A stretch of 62,000 nucleotides of DNA, from positions 200,001-262,000 of the forward strand of contig JACVTC010000160.1 in the NCBI GenBank assembly GCA_016946835.1, read 5' to 3'. Source of the DNA: Neocallimastix lanati (nom. inval.). Lineage: Eukaryota > Neocallimastigomycota > Neocallimastigomycetes > Neocallimastigales > Neocallimastigaceae. Within the stretch, counting starts at the first letter, position 1, and every line of letters starts with the position of its first letter. The notes under the pieces are model-generated. The model did not search any database, was not told the origin of the DNA, and saw only the letters and a list, made by a program, of their open reading frames with translations. Shown here in pieces: positions 39,906 through 57,725 of the stretch. A program made the position numbers and the translations under genes.

Positions 39906-40382
39906 AATCTATGATATAAATACCTTTAAACTTTATTTATTTATTCATTTATTAATTACACGAAAAATTTTTTTATTAAAAAAAAACACAGAATTAATAA
40001 AAAAATAAATATTATTTGTCCAATAGAATATAATATTTGAAATAGTAATGTGAAATAAAAGTAATATTCAAAATAAAGTGTATAAATAAATTCAAAAAAA
40101 AGTTTGTAGGCATCGAACCTCACCTCCAAGATTATAAGATTTCTGTTTATAAGGAATTCTTATTCTGGATTAGGGTTTAAATTGACTATCTGAAAGAAAA
40201 TCTTTTCCTTCAGAAGCGTTGACACTCCTGGTTAGTTTGCATTTATACCATCGAAATAGCAACCCTTGTCGAGTACTACCCAGAGAAATAATTTCTGTAA
40301 AGAGAGCAGCAAATCGCACCAAGAATGGTGTTTTAGAATAATCCCCAGAAATCATTGGTTCATAAGCAAAACATCTTATTCC

Positions 40383-40703
40383 TTATTCCTTTTTACAATT
40401 TAAATCAATAATATCTGCATCTCTTCCACCAAGAAAGAAGTTATATAATCGGTACCACTTTACATATATATTCACACACTCATTATGAAGAAAATTACTA
40501 ATATTAACACGATTTCCACCAATTGATCTATTTACTACATTATTAGTAACGGTGCTATTATTTTCACTATCACTAATATTAATATACCTATTTTCACTAA
40601 CAACATTATTACTATTATTAACACTATTCCTATTGTTATTACTATTAATATTATATTCTTCGTTACTACTATTAGAATCAGTACTTGATTTTACATTATT
40701 CAT
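40383..40703 (-). pseudogene. LINE C-terminal segment with Asn-rich tract
   Basis: An open stretch of 106 codons inside LINE copy A, downstream of its zinc knuckle. It is rich in Asn, Ser and Val, then reads VKWYRLYNFFLGGRDADIID. Copy B has the matching Asn-rich segment at 54735-54535, so the low-complexity region belongs to the element and is not a host insertion. It is part of a broken ORF and not a free-standing gene. Confidence 0.7.
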
Positions 40704-41336
40704 ATTTGATAACAGTATTTACATTACTATTTGATATTGGATAATATTTAGAAATTATAAAATTTTTTCATGAAGAATTTCAATATCTTTAAAATATTTC
40801 ATTCGAAATTCATGAGAAAGATAGCATTGTTCCAATCGAGGATTACTATTTTTTCCATAACAAGGACATTGTTCTGGACAGTTGTCTCCAATTCTATTGG
40901 CAGCTTTGACAACACGAGCATCGAATTTATATCTATTATACTGGATTGAAAATCCTTCAATCCAGTATAATATTAACTAGTGTCAGTGTCTGTGATACTT
41001 CTCGTTCTTTCTTTGTTTGATCCAAGTAAAGGTGTATAATGTGAAAGTTGGCCAATTACTATAGCTGAAAATAACATTTTGTTTATAGGGGATAGGAATA
41101 TGAAGATTCTTATGGAATCCTTTTATGGAATAAAATGCTTTTCTTACTTTATTATTCATTCATTGTATGATCTATTTCATATATAAGTCATTTGAAAACA
41201 GTACACCCTGGTAGGTATAACAATTTGATTTAGGTAGCACTTGTTTGAAAAAAAAAAGTATGATCATTATTATTTAAGAAATTTTGAAACTTCCCCTCGT
41301 ACTACTAAACTAAACTTGCACATTTATTTATACTTA

Positions 41337-41560
41337 AAATGCATTTCATTATTTCTAATCCATCTAAGGATCAATTTTAACAATTTCTTTAGTTGAGATC
41401 TTGTTGGAGCATATAACACAATGTCATCTGCAAAGAGACCTCCACAACAAATTTTATCACCTTTCTTAATACTAAATGATTCAGATAATTGTCCATCAAC
41501 CCTTACACAAGCCTTGAAAAATAAGTATAAGTTTTCAATAAATTTATAGCTATGACCCGA
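41337..41560 (-). pseudogene. LINE reverse-transcriptase core, copy A
   Basis: Minus-strand frame reads VDGQLSESFSIKKG then GDKICCGG and FADDIVLYAPTRSQLKKLLK. FADD (41434-41423) is the RT catalytic pair and is preserved. The KKG-GDK junction near 41460 is a deletion compared with copy B (55921-56030), where about 97 bp with the GVRRSC and LF-type motif intervene. CC is shared at the junction. Confidence 0.85.
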
Positions 41561-42250
41561 AAAATCCGACCCAATGAAATTTATAATGAGAATACCAAGC
41601 TTTTAATTTTTCATCTGTAGAAGATACTAATTCATTGTTACTGTTTTTAATAGGTTGAGAGGCAGTTAAAGATTGATTATTTATTTTTTTACATTCTTTT
41701 TTACTCATTTCCCCACTTTCCTGCTATCGTTTTTAATAAAATAGCTAACAAACATCCAATTTTAATCCAATATAAATATTCTTTTTTTCCTAAATTTGTT
41801 AACCTTTTTTATGAATTGATTCACATAATCTATTATACGAGTCAACAATTTAAACAAATTCATTGGAATCGCATGCAGATTTTTAACGCCTAATTTATTT
41901 ATATTTTATATGTTTTACCTTTTGAAGACAATAAATTTTGTGAGACATTCTAAACTATACTTTTTTTTTTATTTCTGTTGAAGATGTAACCAATAAATCC
42001 TCAGCAATGGAATTAGTAGTGTTGATGAATTTTTAAAACAATACAATCTGCTGAAAGTTCTCCATTTCTCAATTCTTTACTAAGAATATCAAAAATTTTA
42101 TTGTTATCATAAATTTCTTTCTTAAATTCAAGATATTTATACCTATCCCACCTAACAATTTTTTTTTTTTTTTTGGTAACAAAAATAATTCTTCTATGGT
42201 AGTTTTCTTGAAATAAACTACGAGTGATTTATGATCAGATACAGAAGAAT

Positions 42251-42992
42251 AATTTAATATTGATGTATTTTATATTTTTGAAGTAAATATTTAAATATTA
42301 AAAAATTTTTTTTTCATATATAAATAGCTTTACAAATATCTGTTTAAATAAATAATAAATTGATAAATAATAAATAAAAAAAAAAAATAATAATAATAAA
42401 ATAAACAATATAGTAATATAATTAATAAAAAAAATAATAATATAAACAGTATTGATATAATTATAAAAGGATTGTCATTAATAATAATAATGACAATTAA
42501 ATTATAAATAATATTATTATTATTTGCAAATATATATATAAATGAATTAATAAAAATAATATTTACCTACTTAAGAAAAATGTAAAAAAGTTTTTCTTAT
42601 AGTATTTTATAAATTAATAATAAATAATATATAATAAATAATAAATATATAATATAAACTGTAGCAATAATTACAGAAACATCAATAATAATATTTTTAT
42701 AATAACGATGAAAATTATAGTAGTTATTAAATATAAAAATAAATATAAAATTATAATATAAAAATTTTTATACTTTATATAATAAAAAATATAATAAACT
42801 TAATAAATACTTTATATTTATCAGTTACACTAAAAAAGGAAAAAGGAATTATTTAAAATATAGAAGAATTAAAAAATAAGATTTGGATAATTAATCTTCA
42901 TTTAAAGTTTATATAATTAAAAATATATATTATTAAAATTAATCATTAGAATATTTAATTAGAAACTTTTATTAAAAAAAAAAAAAAAAAAA
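42251..42992. other. AT-rich spacer between LINE copy A and the MULE relic
   Basis: Only AAT/AAAT-rich sequence. No coding frame. I looked for a terminal inverted repeat matching the far side of the MULE relic and could not identify one by eye. Confidence 0.6.
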
Positions 42993-43866
42993 ATGGAGAA
43001 AAATCTAGAAATTGAAATAAGCAAAACTAATAGAGGAAAAGAACAAATTATTTTAAAAAGAAAATATAAGTTTAATCTTTCATCCAAAAGGAAAGTCAAT
43101 TCAAAAAAATATAAATGTACAGAATATAAAACATTAAATCAATGTCCATCTTTCATTATTTTAAATAATGAGAATCAAATCTTAGAATATGATGACTCAC
43201 ATAATCATCTTGAAAATAAATTTGGAGCCGCTAAATCAATTGTAAAAAAATAAAATTAAAGATGAAATTTCAAATAGTTCAATTCCTTTTAATGTAAATA
43301 TAAAACGTACATATGATGAAATTTCTCAAGGTATGGGGGTCTTATATGTCCAGGATATAATTCAATTAAATCCCAAGTAACAAGAAGTAGAAGAAAACAA
43401 CTACCTCCTGATATAACAACATTTGATGATATAATATTTTGATTCAAAATATTATAAAACAAAAAGGGATGAAAATTTTATGATATTCAAAAATAATGAT
43501 TTAATTGTTTTTCAATCTCCATTCCAAGCAGAATTAATTTCTAAAAATAAACATATTTTTGAGGATGACACATTTTATATTGAACCTATATTTAGTTATC
43601 AAGTATTCATAACTAGAACCTATGTTACAGAATTAGATTGTTTTTACACTACTTCCTTTTCTATATTAAAAAATAGAAAGCAAACAACTTATGAAATATT
43701 ATTTGAAGAAATTAAAAAAAAAAAAATTCTAGTAAATATAATAGTATTGAAATTACACCAAAAATATTTCATTGCGATTTTGAAAAAGTTGTATCTAATG
43801 CTGCACAAAAAGTTTTTATTAATGCAAATATTAAATACTGTATATGGCATTTTAAAAGAGCATTAG

Positions 43867-43903
<37 letters not shown>

Positions 43904-44287
43904 ATTATGTGGTAATAAAGTAGAAAAAATAAAAGATTTATATATTTATTATAATAAAATTTCGAACTTTCCTTTCATTAATCCTGAAAATATATATGAT
44001 ATATATAGTAAAATAAAAAAGTGAGTGCCAAGAACATAATTATATTCAATTTTTATAATGTTTCAGAAACTTTTAATAAATACTTTAAAAAATTATTTGC
44101 AAAAAAACTAACTTTTTTTTCAATTACTATCAGAATTGCAAAAAGAAGAATCAAAATATTACATTGATTACGAAAGGAGAACTGCTGGAATTTTAAGAAA
44201 TAAAAAAACAAAAAAAAAATTAATAAGAACTGAGGAAATTAAAGCTTTGGTTAAATATTACAAAAATATGGAAATTCTATTAAAATA
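42993..44287 (+). mobile_element. Relic of a FLYWCH zinc-finger MULE transposase gene
   Basis: The first open part (42993-43253) encodes a FLYWCH-like finger: YKCTEY, CPSFII and SHNH provide the Cys2His2-type ligands. After a stop and frameshifts, 43480-43866 matches a Mutator-like transposase core (FMIFKNNDLIVFQSP, FEDDTFYIEP). In another frame near 43760-43860 it continues HCDFEKVVSNAAQKVF and YCIWHFKRAL, the second catalytic region and the conserved C-x-H motif. The tail (44110-44287) reads ELQKEESKYYIDYERRTAGI, typical of the C terminus of these proteins. At least three frame breaks and an A run (43872-43901) interrupt it. It is a dead copy; no clear terminal inverted repeats or target duplication were found. 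Confidence 0.82.
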
Positions 44288-44416
44288 AAAGGAAAGTGAT
44301 AGAAATGATTTCATTGAATTATAGTTGAAATGCTTAAATGATTTAAATATAAAAATTATTTTTTAAATAATAAATTATTAAGAAATGACAGAAAATTGAC
44401 CAAATGAATTCTGTCA

Positions 44417-45062
44417 TATATAATAATAATTTTTTTAATAGTAAAAATTATTTTAAAAAGAGAATAAATGAATAAATACAATAATGATTAAAGTATTTTT
44501 AATCTTTATTAGATTAGGTTAACTTAAGAACATTAGAATATATTTTTATGATAAAATATTATTATTTTAAAAATATATTTTTATAATAAAAATATTGTTA
44601 TAATATTATTTTTTACAAAATATTAAAATATATCTTTATAATTAAATATATATTTATAATTAAATATTTTAAATAATTATTTTATTACTATTTTACAAAA
44701 TATTAAAAAATATCTTTATAATTAAATATATTTTTATAATTAAATATTATAAATTATTATTTTATTACTATTTTACAAAATATTAAAATATATAATAATA
44801 ATAATTTTTTTAATAGTAAAAATTATTTTAAAAAGAGAATAAATGAATAAATACAATAATGATTAAAGTATTTTTAATCTTTATTAGAATAGGTTAGCTT
44901 ATGAACATTAAAATATATTTTTATGATAAAATATTATTATTTTAAAAATATATTTTTATAATTAAAATATTGTTATAATATTATTTTTTTTACAAAATAT
45001 TAAAATATATCTTTATAATTAAATTTATTTTTATAATTAAATATTATTAATAATTATTTTAT
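44417..45062. repeat. Tandem duplication with 374-bp period
   Basis: The block beginning ATAATAATAATTTTTTTAAT at about 44420 recurs at about 44794, offset by 374 bp. The shared stretch AAAAAGAGAATAAATGAATA, ATACAATAATGATTAAAGTA and TTTTTAATCTTTATTAGA is nearly identical and the copies stay alignable for about 270 bp. Inside the first copy a shorter sub-repeat (TTACAAAATATTAAAATATA and CTTTATAATTAAATATAT) is itself repeated three times. No gene overlaps it. Confidence 0.88.
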
Positions 45063-45109
45063 TTTAAAAAATATCTATAATTAATTATAAAATATAACAA
45101 AAACAAGTT

Positions 45110-45171
45110 TAAAAAAAATTATTTTGAATTTTTATTTATTTAAAAAAATTATTTTGAATTTTTATTTATTC
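45110..45171. repeat. Short tandem duplication of about 30 bp
   Basis: AAAAAAATTATTTTGAATTT followed by TTATTTATTT occurs twice in direct succession, immediately beside the LINE tail fragment. Confidence 0.85.
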
Positions 45172-45174
45172 ATT

Positions 45175-45290
45175 TATTCATTTATTTATATCAATAAGCC
45201 ACTTGGGGAAATGCAACTCTCCCAATTGTAACCAAGAAAGAATATATAAATATACCTGTTAATGAAATTTTTTTTTTGTTATTTCCATAT
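45175..45290 (-). mobile_element. LINE 3'-terminal fragment
   Basis: On the minus strand a short frame reads GYIYIFFLG-like residues, and AATTTCATTAACAGGTATAT and TTATATATTCTTTCTTGG match the fragment at 57312-57370. It then has AATAAATGAATAAATGAATA as a tail. Only the end of the element is left. Confidence 0.55.
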
Positions 45291-45306
45291 TCAAAAATAT
45301 TAGAAT

Positions 45307-45324
45307 AGGAAGGAAGGAAGGAAG

Positions 45325-45354
<30 letters not shown>
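45307..45354. repeat. GGAA/GAAA tetranucleotide tract
   Basis: Five GGAA units pass directly into about six GAAA units. It is the only long purine-only tract with G in the window. Confidence 0.95.
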
Positions 45355-45355
<1 letters not shown>

Positions 45356-45415
45356 CCTTTACTTTATTATCAAATAAAATAAAAAAAAGTCTTCTGCATT
45401 AAGAGAATAAGACAT

Positions 45416-45452
<37 letters not shown>

Positions 45453-45679
45453 ATAATCATATTTCTATAATAATCTAATCTAACATTATTGGTTAACATT
45501 TTAACATTTACACTGTAGGATACTAACAAATAAAGATATTTTATACTTAATAATGTAATGTACAATGTTAAGTAAACAGTCCTAACTGCGATAATTAACA
45601 ATTACATTTCCATACAAAAAAAAAAAAAAAAAAAAAAAAAGATTTTATTTATATATATATATTTTTTTTTTATTATTAC

Positions 45680-45720
<41 letters not shown>

Positions 45721-46245
45721 CATCATCAAAAATAAGTAGATTAAATTAAATTAAATCATTAATTATTATTACTATTATTATTACAATTATTATTTTAAAT
45801 TGAATGTAAAAAAAAAAAAATAAAATAAAAAATAAAATAGAATAAAATAGAATAAAATAAAATAAAATAAAATAAAATAAAATAAAATAAATTGATAAAA
45901 TGATAAAATAATTCAAAACTTTACAATATAAAATTATTAAAATAAATGATATATATTAAAAAGTAAAAAGTGTATTATTAATAATAAAATTAACTTAATA
46001 TATATATATATATATATATTTGTTTTTTGTTTTTTGTTTTTTTGCTTTTTTTCTCTTTTTGAATAATAATAATTATAATGATAATTATAATAATATTAAT
46101 ACTATGAAAAAAGAAATTGATATCAAAATGAAAATTCTTAAAAAAAAAAAAAAAATAATAAAATAAATAAACAAATTAAATTAAAATGAAAATGAAAATT
46201 GTAATAGTAATAATAATACTATATATATATATATATAATTATTAT

Positions 46246-46294
<49 letters not shown>

Positions 46295-46454
46295 TTAAAA
46301 ATAAAATAAAATAAAATAAGTAAATAAATAATTTTATAATTAATAATTTTTTTTCTCTTTTTCTCTCTTTCTTCTTCTTCTTTGTAAATATATATAAATA
46401 TATATTTATATATAAACATTACATTATATAAGAGACTTCTAATTTTTTTTTTTT
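45355..46454. other. AT-rich intergenic DNA, 3' flank of the second LRR gene
   Basis: Contains poly-T runs (45418-45447, 45681-45716), AAAAT runs near 45850, a TA run near 46000 and a 42-base A run (46250-46291). No gene seen. Confidence 0.7.
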
Positions 46455-52409
<5,955 letters not shown>

Positions 52410-52980
52410 TTTTTTTTTTATTTTTAAAAAAAAAAAAATAAAAAATGCTACATATATAAATAAATTCTTCACATTAAAATAACTTTTATTATTATAATTA
52501 TTACAAATTTATGATAATAAATTTTATATTAAAAAATTTAAATAATCTAAAAAAAAAAATAATGGTTAATTTATTACAAATTAAATTAAATTTAATTAAA
52601 TATTAATAGATAGATCTATACAAATTTTTTTAAATTTAATTATATAACTATTTCATAAAAGAAAAAAAAAAAATTTTTTTATTTTTTATTTTTTTGTTTT
52701 TTCCTATTTTTTCCTATTTTCATCTTTATTTTATAATTTATAAAAAAATTAATTGCCACTCTTTTATTACATAAAAGGACAATAATAATAATAATAATGA
52801 ACTAACTTTTTTTTAATTATTCCGCATAATTTTTTATTAATTTTTTTTTCTTTTTTTTCTTTTTTTTTTTTATACTATATTTTTCTTATTTTAATAAATT
52901 TTATATATAATAAGTTTTTAAAAAAAAAAAATATAAATAAAAAAAAGTTTTGAAAAAAAATTAATTCAATATCTTTTAGC

Positions 52981-53037
<57 letters not shown>

Positions 53038-53112
53038 AAACTAAATCAACATTTCAATTAAAATGAATTCTTTATTTCTTTATTTTCTTTACTGTAATAA
53101 GGTTATATTAAC

Positions 53113-53143
<31 letters not shown>

Positions 53144-53827
53144 GTTTTATAATGATAATAAATTAAAATTTTTTAATCTATTGATACAGATTTTATATAA
53201 ATTTTTTTTTCCATATATATTTTTAATTAAAAAAAAAAAAAAAAAAAGATTATACATTAATTAAAATTTAATAATAATTATAATTATTATAAAGATTAAA
53301 GATTATTATCATTATTATTATATATATATAATTTAAATAAATAATGAATAATGAATAAAAAATAAAAAATCATAATTTTAAGAATTTAAAATACTAATAA
53401 ATAATAATTAATATTGATTATCTCAAAGTCTTTATATATAAAAAAAAATAATAATAATTAAAAAAAAATAAATATAGAAATAGCAGTTTACATATGCAGT
53501 AGCTCCTTTTTTTTCTTTCTTTTTTTTTTTTTTTTGGTATTATTTTAATTTAAAATTTTTAAGTTATGAAATATTAAAAAAAAAAAATTAAAATATAATT
53601 AAATTTATATAATTACAAAATTAAATTCTTTATATATATTATTAATAAAATAAAAAGAACAAATTATTATATAATTGTAGTACATTGTATGGTATGTTAC
53701 GCTTTGTTATTTATATATAGGATGATAATAGTATGTTATATATAGTTTCCAACTATATATATGATAAAATTATATATTCTAATATAAAAAAAAAAAAATC
53801 ATTTTGATATAATTTTTTTTTTTTAAT
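52410..53827. other. AT-rich intergenic DNA upstream of the second LRR gene
   Basis: Long A and T runs (52991-53032, 53117-53143) and AAT/TTA-rich sequence. 53660-53780 is slightly more complex (contains GTAGTACATTGTATGGTATG) but holds no open frame. No defined promoter element recognised. Confidence 0.65.
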
Positions 53828-56180
53828 CCGCAGTCATTGAGAAATAAATAAATAAAGTTCAAATTATTTATTTATTTATTCGTTTATTAATAACATGAAT
53901 ATTTTTTTACAAAAAAAAAAAAAAAAAAAAAAAGAATTCATAAAAAAAAAATAAATATTATTTGTCTAATTTAAATAATAATACTTTAGATAGTAGAAAG
54001 TAATATTCAAAAATAAAGTATATTAATAAATTCAAAAAAAAAAAAAAAAAAAAAAAAAAATTCATTGGCAACGAACCTCACCTTCAAGACTATATAAGAT
54101 CTTTATTTTAAAAAAGGAATTCTTATTCTGGATTAGAGTTTGAATTGATTTGATGACTATTTGAAAGAAAGTTTTTTCCTTTTTAGAAGAATTGATCCTG
54201 CTCAGCCTGTCTTACTGCATTTTCAGCGGTGTCGATCCTGGTTAGTTTGCACTTATACCGTCAAAATAGCAACTCTATGTCGATCACTAGCCCGAGGCAT
54301 AATTTCTGTAATGAGAGCCACAGATCGATACTAAGAATTGGGGTTTTTTTGAATAATCCCCCAGAAATTATTTTGGTTCTTAAACAAAACATTCCATTCC
54401 TTTTTAATAATGTAAATCAATAATAATGTATGCATTCTCTCTTCCACCAAGAAGAAAGATATATAATCAGAACCACGTCACATATATACTTACACAGGTA
54501 TTATTCAGGAAAGTTACTTAAATTAACACGATTTTCAACCAATTGACCTATTCAATATATTATTAGTAACTAAACTATTATTTTCACAATCACTAATAGT
54601 ATAATTCTTATTTTCACTGTCAATACTAATACTACTATTAACAACATTATTTCTATAGTTATTATTATTATTATATACTTTGTTACTATTATCAGAATCA
54701 GTACTTAATTCTATATTATTTATATCTGTGACCACCGTGTTTACATTACTATTTGATATTGTTGGACCATATTTAGAAATAATATAACATTTTTCTTAAA
54801 GGATTTCAATATCCTTAAGATAATTCATTCGAAATTCACTGGAAAAAGATAGCATTTAGAAAATCAATGTTCTAAAATTCGAGGATGTACTATCTTTTCT
54901 ATAACAACAAGGACATTGTTCTAGACAGGCAACACAAACATCGAATTTATATTCACAACTGCCACGAAGTACCCATCGGAAGCCAATGCTTATATTCAGG
55001 ATACTTTAAAGTTGAGTTTTTAGTTAGTATTCAGTTTTTCTCAAATTCATTTTTCTTATAAGTCTTAGCCTTGATTGATTTTCCTGTTATATCATATCTC
55101 TATCACAGTAAATATTACCAATTGCTTTTCTTTTTTTTTTTTTATTTTTATTTTTTTGATGGAAATTTATCTAATTTGTCTGTTAAATTTTTTTTTTTTA
55201 CTTTCTTTATCCTATACAGGACGTCTACAATGTGATATATCTCTCTAAAGTAAGACTGAGCTAATACAGTTCAAATTTTTCCAATTTTAAATACATCTTA
55301 ACCTGAGCAATCACATATTCCATTAATAGAGGAGAAATGTTAAGTTCTTTAGGAATACAATAAAAAAGGATTATAAAGGCTATTCCCATTAAAAAAAAAA
55401 AAAAAAAAAATCATTCAATCCAGAATAATTCCTGTATTAACTAATATCTGTGTACTTCTCGTTCTTTCTTTGTTTTGATCCAAGGAGAGGTATATAATAT
55501 GAAACTTGCCCAATTACTATATAGCTGAAAATAAACATTTTGTTTTATAAGATTATTAGGAATATGAAGATTCTAGAGAAATCCTTTTATGGAGTAAAGT
55601 ACTTTTCTAACTTTATTATTCATTCCTCTATATAATTGGTTTCAATTTTAAATCATTTGAAAACGGTACACCTAAGTAGGTATAGCGATTCGTTTTAAGT
55701 AGCTCTTAAACTTGAAAGATAAAAGGTAGGATTACTGTTTATTAAGAAATCTTGAAACTTTCTCCCTCGTACTTCACTAAACTGGCACATTTATTGATAC
55801 CAAATTGAATTTCATTATTTCTAACCCATCTAATGATCAATTTTAACAATTTCTTTAGTTGAGATCTTGTTGGAGCATATAACACAATGACATCTACAAA
55901 GAGACCTCCACAACAAATTTTATCACCAATAGAGATTCCATAGTTTATCACATTTATTAAAAAGTATCATTAGTAAACAAGTTAAATAAAACTGGTGAGA
56001 GGGGGAACAACTTCGACGAACTCCTTTCTTAATACTAAATGATTATGATAATTGTCCATCAACCTTTACACAAGCCTTGGAAGAAAAGTATAAGTTTTCA
56101 ATAAATTTTATAGCACTTCTCTCTAATACCTAAGTGATTAATCTTAGTCATACGCTCTTTTTTAAGGTTTAAAAAAAAAA
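53828..56180 (-). mobile_element. Degenerate LINE, copy B
   Basis: Minus-strand blocks in order: ERMTKINHLGI and CYKFIENLYFSSKACVKVDG (56170-56050), a damaged RT box GVRRSC (near 56025), INYGISIGDKICCGGLF, then FVDVIVLYAPT where the catalytic FADD is changed to FVDV (about 55900-55889). Next comes IIRWVRNNEIQFGINKCASL (to 55742), a thumb segment, a zinc knuckle CLEQCPCC (near 54925), an Asn-rich stretch (54735-54535), a C terminus and a 3' UTR with an AAATAAATAAAT tail. Several frameshifts. It keeps the segment that copy A has lost, while copy A keeps the catalytic residues that B has lost. Confidence 0.85.
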
Positions 56181-56359
56181 ACAAGAAAAGTATCCTTTTT
56201 TTTTTCAAATTTTCTTCTCTAACATATAATTCTTAATGTAATGTAAAGACTTTTATTTTTTTTTTTTTTTTTTTTTTTTTAGACTTGGAAGAAAATACAC
56301 TTCCAAAACTTTATTAATTTTATATTAAAAAATACATGTAGATGAAAAGTACATTTGAA

Positions 56360-57300
56360 ATTAAAAAATAAAAAATTAAAAAATAAAAAAATAAAAAAGC
56401 TCGAAAATACTATGTATTTCGGCTAGTTGTACTATGCGGGAATTTTTCCCTTCCTAACAAATAAAAAAGAAATAAAACCTAGAAGTAACATCTTTAAAAT
56501 AGATAGTGTGGTGTCCACTAAACTCTCCCCGGATTCATCATTTATTGAACTACTAGGACAAGATTCATCCTTCGTAGAAATAGATGACGATCCTGTATTA
56601 TCATTATGCCTTATCAGTACGACGTCGACGCTCTTGGATAAGTTTGGTATTTTGCAATACCTATCAAATAATAGCTCAAACGAACTACTAATGATAGGTA
56701 ATGCACTTGTTAAGAATTCCGCCAAGCCCACAATTTTTGGAACAGGTGACTCAGATGAACCTTTGAAAAGTAGTTCATTTAATTGTCTCTGTTCCCCACT
56801 ATCGAAATGTAGCTCATTTAAAACTAAAGTCCCACCAAGAAGGAACAAGTATATATAATGATTGATATAATCTTCAAAATCAGAAATAGAGTCATAGGAA
56901 GAAAGAGGATTAAACGCTCTAATCTTCCTAATGAATAAAATATAGAGATCATCGATAAAATTTAAAGAATTCCAATCTAAAAGATGCAAGAGCATCGCAT
57001 TTAAAAAACCAATGCTCAAAAGATTGATTATCTTCGCCACAACAGGGGCAAGTCTTGGGACAATCATCTTGAAACTCTACCCATTCTAATAGCAAAAGTA
57101 AGTATTGTATTTATAACCACAGCGTAAAAGTATAATCCAACGAAAATCCTAAGTTGAATTGGGGATATTTTAAGCTAAGCATAATTATAGCTTTATTGTT
57201 TGAGAACTTGTTATTATCATAGTTTTGACCTTTAATACCTTGAAATTTGGAAACTGATTTCCAGTAACGTTCTAAAATATCATCATATTTTACATACATT
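56360..57300 (-). mobile_element. LINE copy C, 3' part of a different subfamily
   Basis: Directly upstream of copy B in the same orientation. The minus strand reads CPKTCPCCGEDNQSFEHWFF near 57060-57000, a zinc knuckle of the LINE C-terminal type, followed after a frame shift by a 211-codon open frame with YIYLFLLGG. The tail lacks the Asn-rich segment of copies A and B and has a Ser/Asp-rich stretch instead. The sequence is less AT-rich and less decayed than A and B, suggesting a younger insertion. The 3' end passes into A-rich repeats near 56360-56400. Confidence 0.78.
56432..57067 (-). pseudogene. LINE copy C C-terminal open frame
   Basis: Open for 211 codons and ending LFVRKGKIPA-stop. 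Its first residues are in the wrong frame for the zinc knuckle (the knuckle runs on in the neighbouring frame), so one indel separates them. YLFLLGGTLVLNE aligns with YNFFLGGRDADII of copy A. It is not a host gene. Confidence 0.65.
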
Positions 57301-57311
57301 TATATTTTTTG

Positions 57312-57370
57312 ATTTTTTTTATACAGTATTCCACCAAGAAGGAATATATAAATATACCTGTTTATGAAAT
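57312..57370 (-). mobile_element. Small LINE 3' fragment
   Basis: CCACCAAGAAGGAATATATA and AATATACCTGTTTATGAAAT match the fragment at 45175-45290, and CCACCAAGAAGGAA also matches the FLLGG codons of copy C. It is probably the end of yet another insertion or part of a nested one. Confidence 0.5.
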
Positions 57371-57473
57371 TTTCATTTTCTAAAAAAGACTTTTATATAA
57401 GTACTCCAATACAACCTCTCTTACATAAAATTTCATTTATCCTCTATATAAACTAAAATTACCATTCGAATCT

Positions 57474-57517
<44 letters not shown>

Positions 57518-57689
57518 ATAAAAATCATACTGGTACAAAGAGAAATAATATGTAATTGTATAATTGAAAAAATGACTTTAAACAAGGATAAAAAAAAAAA
57601 AAAAAAAAAAAAAATTCTACACATCGTCAATAAAACTAAAAGTTTTTTTTTTTTTTTTTTATTTTCTTTATAAAAATTTTTTATTTAAA

Positions 57690-57725
<36 letters not shown>

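Larger units (their letters stand above)
39931..42250 (-). mobile_element. Degenerate LINE, copy A (endonuclease end, RT, zinc knuckle, 3' UTR)
   Basis: Read on the minus strand, in order: SDHKSLVVYF (near 42240), the end of an APE-type endonuclease domain; a linker; reverse-transcriptase residues including GLFADDIVLYAPT (41437-41400), the catalytic FADD box; a thumb-like segment; a zinc knuckle GDNCPEQCPC (near 40880); an Asn-rich stretch (40703-40383); YNFFLGG; a C terminus ending DSQFKP-stop; and a 3' UTR with an AAATAAATAAAG tail. Frameshifts and stops separate the blocks. Relative to copy B, about 97 bp just before GDKICCGG is deleted, removing the RT box that normally reads like GVRQGCPLSP. 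The element cannot be active. Confidence 0.85.

Noticed and set aside
54229-54423. Plus-strand frame in LINE copy B
   Set aside because: Antisense to the LINE C-terminal region that matches copy A; not a gene.
56427-56858. 143-codon plus-strand frame opposite LINE copy C
   Set aside because: Antisense shadow of the LINE C-terminal frame, which carries the recognisable FLLGG motif and follows the zinc knuckle.
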